A stretch of DNA of 64,000 bases. Source: Lachnospiraceae bacterium. Its GTDB lineage: Bacteria > Bacillota > Clostridia > Lachnospirales > Lachnospiraceae. Positions 59,559-64,000 of the stretch are shown piece after piece. Where the stretch lies: the NCBI GenBank assembly GCA_022845895.1, contig AP025573.1, forward strand, positions 1,088,501 through 1,152,500, written 5' to 3'. The notes below the pieces were generated by a model. The model searched no databases and had not been told where the DNA came from. It was given only the letters and a program-made list of their open reading frames with translations. The translations under genes were made by a program, and so were the position numbers. Positions within the stretch are counted from its first letter, which is position 1; every line of letters starts with the position of its first letter.

Positions 59559-60191
59559 TTATCGTTCCTGCTGTTTGGAAGTTTGTTGCTTTTTTACCGG
59601 GTCTGCCGGTTTTGTTGCTTTTAGCTGCTGACGGAGAGAATTCTTATGCTCCGGTTCGGAATCTGTGATGTTGACATATTCGCCAATGATACAGAGCGCT
59701 TCTCCATAACTGCCGGAAGCAAATACCCGGTCAGACATTTCTTTTGCCTGTTCTTTCAGACCATGCTCCCGCAAAGTACGGGAAGCAATACCCAGCAGAT
59801 TAAAAATGTTCCCATCTGCTCCGATCAGTGGACAATCCGGTTTATCTGCCAACGCTTCCGGTGTTTCTATAAATCCGCCTAAATAATTCGGCACAAAGTC
59901 CGACAGCCATGTGCCGCCATAGACTTCATGGGTCTGTAAACGCCACAGGGCAAGTTTTCCTATATCCAGTTTCACATTATCAAACGGGTAAAGCAAACAG
60001 GTCAGTGCGCCGTGCTGAAACGCAGCCACATTCTCAAACTGACAGCCATCTTTCAATATGCCTGCATGTGTCAGCATTTCATTGATCCCGTCCACCCACT
60101 CTGTCAGATCCCCGCCACAGCCCTGTAAAATCAGTCCTTCCTTATCTGACATACGGCGAAGGTCCTCTGCAGTAATCGTGTTGATATTCAA
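59559..60191 (-). CDS. ICE protein of unknown function (210 aa)
   Basis: A 210-residue protein with an N-terminal helical part (TITAEDLRRMSDKEGLILQGCGGDLTEWVDGINEMLTHAGIL) and a central segment (LALWRLQTHEVYGGTWLSDFVPNYLGGF) conserved among elements of this type. The C terminus is low-complexity (K/Q/T-rich). It has no membrane helix. It lies 13 bases upstream of the DUF4316-like gene; ATAGGAGGCGATTTTTTG precedes the ATG. Confidence 0.6.
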   Translation of the reverse strand: MNINTITAEDLRRMSDKEGLILQGCGGDLTEWVDGINEMLTHAGILKDGCQFENVAAFQHGALTCLLYPFDNVKLDIGKLALWRLQTHEVYGGTWLSDFVPNYLGGFIETPEALADKPDCPLIGADGNIFNLLGIASRTLREHGLKEQAKEMSDRVFASGSYGEALCIIGEYVNITDSEPEHKNSLRQQLKATKPADPVKKQQTSKQQER

Positions 60192-60296
60192 AAAATCGCC
60201 TCCTATCGTTTTTGTTAAAATATATGTTTTGTCCGCAACTTAACCTTATTTCAAAGCACCAGAGTATTCTTATACAGCTCCCTTAAAAACAGGTGC

Positions 60297-60328
60297 AAAA
60301 AGCCCTTGAAAATCAAGGACTTTTTGGG
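60297..60328 (-). terminator. Hairpin terminator
   Basis: AAAAAGCCCTTGA and TCAAGGACTTTTT (about 60297-60325) pair with one mismatch around an AAA loop, leaving T-runs on both strands. It follows the stop-proximal spacer (60192-60344) between two transfer-region genes. Confidence 0.6.
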
Positions 60329-60344
60329 CTAAGTTGCGTACATA

Positions 60345-60713
60345 TCATGGTTGGTTTTGCCGCTGCCGGCGTTTGCGTTCCCGCTCGGATTTCCGTCTTG
60401 CATAGATCCGGCAGGCATCAGAACAATATGCCTGGCTGGTCGTAGGAAGATATGCTTTTCCGCACACAGGGCATATTTTCTGTCTCATGGATGTGTCCTC
60501 GCCGGTAATGGCTGATTCCAGTGCTGCATCCACCGGCAGCACCGCTTTTTCAAAGTACCTGCAATAAGCGCCGGTCCACCATTTATTCAGCATATAGCAA
60601 GAGCTGTCCAAAGGAAGGCAGATCTTATCCTGAGAGTCATAGTTGGCGCACAGCTCTGTAACCAGCTTTCGGATCGCAGCCCGTTCCGAGCGGTTCAATT
60701 CTCTCTCTGCCAT
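60345..60713 (-). CDS. Cysteine-rich VLP-domain ICE protein
   Basis: A 122-residue protein. The segment LNRSERAAIRKLVTELCANYDSQDKICLPLDSSCYMLNKWWTGAYCRYFEKAVLPVDAALESAI has the CYML..YCRYFE..VLP pattern of the Cys-rich VLP family of mobile elements. A zinc-finger-like CPVCGKAYLPTTSQAYCSDACRIYARRK follows, and a basic tail. Probably DNA-binding. ORF start follows AGAGGTAGGCGTT-like sequence weakly; it is five bases after the upstream stop. Confidence 0.7.
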   Translation of the reverse strand: MAERELNRSERAAIRKLVTELCANYDSQDKICLPLDSSCYMLNKWWTGAYCRYFEKAVLPVDAALESAITGEDTSMRQKICPVCGKAYLPTTSQAYCSDACRIYARRKSERERKRRQRQNQP

Positions 60714-60718
60714 AACGC

Positions 60719-61102
60719 CTACCTTTCCGGGGCACTGCTTTGCCGGCCACTGGAAATTCCAGTTATGTCAGTAACATTCCTGGGCTTTGAAAGGGCATCG
60801 GCGATAGAGTTCCGCTTTTTCTGTTTCGGTTCATGGTAAATAAAAAGTTCGTTTTTTCCAGGCACATACAATAAGCCATTTTCTTCGCACCGGAAAACAT
60901 CACATTCTTTGTCGGTTGAGATGGCATAAAACCCCTTGTAGTCATAGGGCACCTTTTGCCGCCCCTGATAGGTACACAGCCCTAAGTTGGGGTCACTTGC
61001 CAGCCGTTTCGATATGGCGAAAAAATCGCCTTCTTTTTTTTGAAATTTTCGTATGGGCGTGAAGTGATAACCGCCATATTCAAAGGTTTTTCGATCACTC
61101 AT
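60719..61102 (-). CDS. ICE protein of unknown function (127 aa)
   Basis: A 127-residue protein (MSDRKTFEYGGYHFTPIRKFQKKEGDFFAISKRLASDPNLGLCTYQGRQKVPYDYKGFYAISTDKECDVFRCEENGLLYVPGKNELFIYHEPKQKK...). The pattern YGGYHFTP..F....DF..IS..L..D..LGL recurs in conjugative-element proteins annotated only as hypothetical. It overlaps topB by four bases (ATGA), so it is translated with it. Confidence 0.6.
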   Translation of the reverse strand: MSDRKTFEYGGYHFTPIRKFQKKEGDFFAISKRLASDPNLGLCTYQGRQKVPYDYKGFYAISTDKECDVFRCEENGLLYVPGKNELFIYHEPKQKKRNSIADALSKPRNVTDITGISSGRQSSAPER

Positions 61103-63207
61103 TTACGCCTGCCTTTCTTTACGGGAAATTCCAACTTGAAATTCACATATTTACCGCCGGTATCATCCAGGATCACTTCCGCATCATAGGTCTTTCCTGT
61201 TTTTTCACTGTAAAGCCCGGACATAGAAATACGGCCCTCTTTCAAAAGAGCCGCTGCCACAGACTTTGTGATGGACTTTTTCTTGCTGGAAAAGAAACGG
61301 TTATCTTTCCAAAGAGCAAAAGAACATTCCCTGTTGTCGCAGAAAAAACCTTTCTTTCCTTCATATACCGGGGCTCCGCAGCGGGGACATACCCCCACGG
61401 CTTCATGCACAGTTCCTTTGGAAGAAGGGAACAGATCCGCAAAACGTTCCTCCGAGGCAGTATGTTCTTTTACCAGCGTCCGGCTCATATCTGCAATCTG
61501 ATCCATAAAAGATGTTGCCGACAGTTCGCCATGTTCCACTTGTTTCAGCATGGATTCCCATTCTGCAGTTAAGATGGGAGATTTGATATTGTCCGGCAGG
61601 ACTGCAATCAGGTTCCTTCCTTTTTCCGTCGGAATGAGCTGCTTTTTCTTTCTCTGTACAAATCCGGCAGAAACCAGCTTTTCCAGTGTTGCCGCACGGG
61701 TAGCCGGAGTACCCAATCCTTTACGCTCGGCATCGTCCGGCATATCTTCCGCACCGGCATTTTCCATAGCGGACAGCAGCGTGTCCTCCGTATAGTGTTT
61801 TGGCGGTGAAGTTTTCCCTTCACGGAGACTTGCTGACACAGTTTCAAAAGTCTGCCCTTCCTTCAGCACAGGGAGAGCGGCATCTTCATTTTCTCTGCGT
61901 TCCGTTTCACTCTGCCTGATACTCATACGGTGAATCCGTTCAACCTCTTTCCAGCCGGACTGTAAGATGGTCTTTCCTTTTGCCGTAAAAGTATGTCCCT
62001 GGCAGTCCAATATAGCGGTGACCGCTTCAAACCGGTTTGCCTGCGTTGTGGCACAAAGCAGTCTGACGGCAAGCAGGGTAAGCACATCCCGTTCCCCGGA
62101 AGGAAGCTCTGACAGGTCTGTCCGTGCAATCTCCACAGTTGGGATGATAGCATGGTGGTCGGTCACTTTGCTGTCATCTGTTACCCGGTCAATGTCCGGC
62201 TCTCCGGCGCAGCCTTTTCCAAAGGGCATATTGTCACGCAGCCACAGGATCAGGGAAGCGGCGGTTGCCTGCATGTCCTTCGTCAAATACTGGCTGTCCG
62301 TTCTCGGATAGGTTGCCAGCTTCTTTTCATAGAGAGATTGCACATAATCAAGGGTCTGTTGAGCCGTATAGCCATAAATACGGTTACATTCCCTTTGCAG
62401 AGTTGTAAGGTCATAAAGATGGGGAGGCTGTATGGTTTTTACCTGCTTTTCCACAGAACGCACAAAAGCGGAGTTGTGGTCACAATCCATACGGATTTTT
62501 TCAGCCTCGGATCGTTCCGTCATTTTTTCGCCGGAAGCAGTAAAACCTCCGCAGGTGATTTCCGGCACATAAAAAGGCTTGCTGATGAAGGATTCAATAT
62601 CCGACTCACGCTGTACCAAAAGTGCCAGCGTCGGTGACATAACACGGCCGACATTTAGTGTGACACCATACAGGACAGAAAAAAGCCGGGTGGCATTGAT
62701 CCCGATCAGCCAGTCGGCTCCTGCCCGGCATACTGCCGCATCATAGAGCTTATCGTAATCACTGCCGGGACGGAGACGGTCAAAGCCCTCCCGGATCGCC
62801 GCATCCTCCATACTGGAAATCCAAAGGCGTTCCATAGGCTTATTACATCCGGCATATTCATAGACCAGACGGAAGATCAGCTCTCCTTCACGCCCGGCAT
62901 CCGTAGCGCATACCACGGAATCAACCCGTTTGTCCTTCATCAGCCGGCACAAAAGGGCAAGCTGTGTTTTCTTATCCTTTGGAACTTCATATTTCCAGTT
63001 TTCCGGTAGGATTGGAAGATCCTCATACCGCCATTTGGCGTACTGTTCTTTGTAAGCCTCCGGCTGTGCCAGTTCCAAAAGATGTCCCACGCACCAGCTC
63101 ACCAGATAGCCGGAACCTTCGAGATAACCGTCTTTTCTTTCCGTTGCGCCTAATACTGTTGCCAATGACATAGCAACAGCGGGCTTTTCTGCAATCACAA
63201 GTTTCAT
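61099..63207 (-). CDS. topB: DNA topoisomerase III of the conjugative element
   Basis: A 702-residue type IA topoisomerase. The TOPRIM domain begins MKLVIAEKPAVAMSLATVLG with CATDAGREGELIFRLVYEYAG (acidic metal residues). The active-site tyrosine lies in KLATYPRTDSQYLTKDM, with HHAIIPT later. The C-terminal zinc-type element CPRCGAPVYEGKKGFFCDNRECSFALWKDNRFF precedes a basic end (KKGRRK). It probably resolves DNA during conjugal transfer or replication of the element. Homologues are standard in Tn1549-like elements. Confidence 0.93.
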   Translation of the reverse strand: MKLVIAEKPAVAMSLATVLGATERKDGYLEGSGYLVSWCVGHLLELAQPEAYKEQYAKWRYEDLPILPENWKYEVPKDKKTQLALLCRLMKDKRVDSVVCATDAGREGELIFRLVYEYAGCNKPMERLWISSMEDAAIREGFDRLRPGSDYDKLYDAAVCRAGADWLIGINATRLFSVLYGVTLNVGRVMSPTLALLVQRESDIESFISKPFYVPEITCGGFTASGEKMTERSEAEKIRMDCDHNSAFVRSVEKQVKTIQPPHLYDLTTLQRECNRIYGYTAQQTLDYVQSLYEKKLATYPRTDSQYLTKDMQATAASLILWLRDNMPFGKGCAGEPDIDRVTDDSKVTDHHAIIPTVEIARTDLSELPSGERDVLTLLAVRLLCATTQANRFEAVTAILDCQGHTFTAKGKTILQSGWKEVERIHRMSIRQSETERRENEDAALPVLKEGQTFETVSASLREGKTSPPKHYTEDTLLSAMENAGAEDMPDDAERKGLGTPATRAATLEKLVSAGFVQRKKKQLIPTEKGRNLIAVLPDNIKSPILTAEWESMLKQVEHGELSATSFMDQIADMSRTLVKEHTASEERFADLFPSSKGTVHEAVGVCPRCGAPVYEGKKGFFCDNRECSFALWKDNRFFSSKKKSITKSVAAALLKEGRISMSGLYSEKTGKTYDAEVILDDTGGKYVNFKLEFPVKKGRRK

Positions 63208-63227
63208 ATTTTTGTAACCTCCATTTC

Positions 63228-64000
63228 TTATAGACTTACTTCACTGCGGTGCGGCTGCTTTGGTGCTGTGTGATCCGCCTGCTGAAGCTGTGCTTTTTTA
63301 TCCGAGAGCCGTCCTAAAACGCTTTTTTCCTGTCCACGCTGCAGCAGCTTTGTCTCACGGTCATAATACTGGACTTTATCAGAAAGGCGGTCCTCCGGGG
63401 CTACCTGGGTAGCATTGACCTCCCGTACCATAGCTTCCAATTCGGAAAGCTGCATGGAACCATTATCCGGCAAAATCAGCAGCTCATGGATCGATGACGG
63501 AAGGACATAATAATTGGTTCCGAGCAATTCAGCGACTTTTTCCAAGACACCTTCCTGTGCTGATACGGACGCACCATTTAATTTATCCTGGTTAGTCAGG
63601 ATATAAATGGGTACAAATCCTATATCCAGCGGTTCTTCCCGGTTAAAGAGATTTTCAGGTTTTACAGAGAAGATACTTTCTGCCATGACTTCCTCCATGT
63701 CATAAAGGCAGACAGGACTTCTGGCATGTGCAGCCTGCATGGCATCTTTATGAAGCTGTTCTTTTGTGATACCCCACATCTGCATCATGCTTTCGGTAAC
63801 AGCAACCGAAGCAGTTCCTTCCTCATCTGCCGCAACCTGAATCCTGTAATAAGCCGCCAGCTCCCCGCAGGAAGTATAAGGCTTTCCTTTCAGATATTCC
63901 TGATTTGTTTCTGGATCGCACATCTGTACCGCCAGCATAGGACGGACCGCTTCATAGTTTTCCAGCATAGAGATGTTCAGCGGAACCCGGCTGTAATTTT
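63228..64000 (-). CDS. DUF5688-like ICE protein, N-terminally cut by the window
   Basis: The frame is open to the right edge, so the N terminus lies outside. From the edge it reads NYSRVPLNISMLENYEAVRPMLAVQMCDPETNQEYLKGKPYTSCGELAAYYRIQV; the internal M at 63968 is not the true start. YVLPSSIHELLILPDNGSMQLSELEAMVREVNATQVAPEDRLSDKVQYYDRE near the C terminus is the DUF5688 pattern, common in Tn1549-like elements. Function is unknown. It lies 20 bases upstream of topB. Confidence 0.75.
   Translation of the reverse strand, partial: NYSRVPLNISMLENYEAVRPMLAVQMCDPETNQEYLKGKPYTSCGELAAYYRIQVAADEEGTASVAVTESMMQMWGITKEQLHKDAMQAAHARSPVCLYDMEEVMAESIFSVKPENLFNREEPLDIGFVPIYILTNQDKLNGASVSAQEGVLEKVAELLGTNYYVLPSSIHELLILPDNGSMQLSELEAMVREVNATQVAPEDRLSDKVQYYDRETKLLQRGQEKSVLGRLSDKKAQLQQADHTAPKQPHRSEVSL

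Overview
The window reads as chromosome of an anaerobic gut-type Firmicute, most likely a Lachnospiraceae member of the scindens/Dorea kind. This rests on the trimeric bifurcating [FeFe]-hydrogenase operon, an oxygen-independent cobalamin pathway, AGGAGG ribosome sites and Tn1549-like mobile genes. No species marker (rRNA, tRNA) is present, so the placement is inference. Bases 1 to about 33,000 are a compact, moderately GC-rich backbone. From about 33,000 to the right edge lies an AT-richer integrated element whose far end is outside the window.

Backbone. (a) 3-12,707: one long plus-strand tetrapyrrole/cobalamin operon: cbiB (cut by the left edge), threonine-phosphate decarboxylase, cobQ, hemC, a cobA-hemD fusion, a complete nickel/peptide-type ABC importer with fused ATPases, a tandem-domain CobU, cbiC and a Met8-type precorrin-2 dehydrogenase. 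It ends in a perfect 46-bp palindrome shared with a convergent ACT-domain gene. (b) 13,290-17,907: potassium uptake (a small membrane RCK-like protein, TrkH/KtrB, KtrA) followed by a KdpD-like kinase lacking the usual N-terminal sensor and a KdpE-like regulator. (c) 17,937-21,177, minus strand: PHP protein, two DRTGG-like proteins, an RsbW-like ATPase and a ferredoxin-[FeFe]-hydrogenase-like protein with altered H-cluster loops (putatively sensory). Divergent from it, 21,454-26,471 encodes the HndABCD-type NAD-linked hydrogenase with an embedded histidine-kinase-type ATPase. The divergent spacer holds two inverted copies of a Rex-like 17-mer. (d) 26,642-32,973: glycerol dehydrogenase, HAD phosphatase, membrane XRE regulator, CofE-like ligase, a lipoprotein and a GMP synthase whose glutaminase domain has lost its catalytic core.

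Mobile region. Just after guaA sits an XRE/excisionase/tyrosine-integrase module (33,179-35,106) with four operator copies between the divergent regulator and xis. The integrase ends just after its HxLR box and is followed at once by three consecutive large serine recombinases (35,150-39,934). This suggests a second element broke into the first. Then come a structured leader region, a DUF6870-like protein, an ICE sigma factor, cargo, and conjugation genes (relaxase, MobC, small membrane protein, topoisomerase III and ICE hypotheticals) running off the right edge.

Cargo (41,803-55,468, all minus strand) is the most interesting part. One operon has ECF components S-T-A1A2, a heterodimeric YbtPQ/IrtAB-like ABC pair, a DtxR/MntR repressor and an orphan winged-helix protein. 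A second has a paralogous ABC pair and a SAM methyltransferase; an AraC regulator follows after a gap, and a TetR gene lies upstream. Both operons carry the same GTTAGTTANNGCTAACT operator at their heads. With no NRPS or other synthase in view, I infer a mobile metallophore-uptake (xenosiderophore piracy) or metal-acquisition island.
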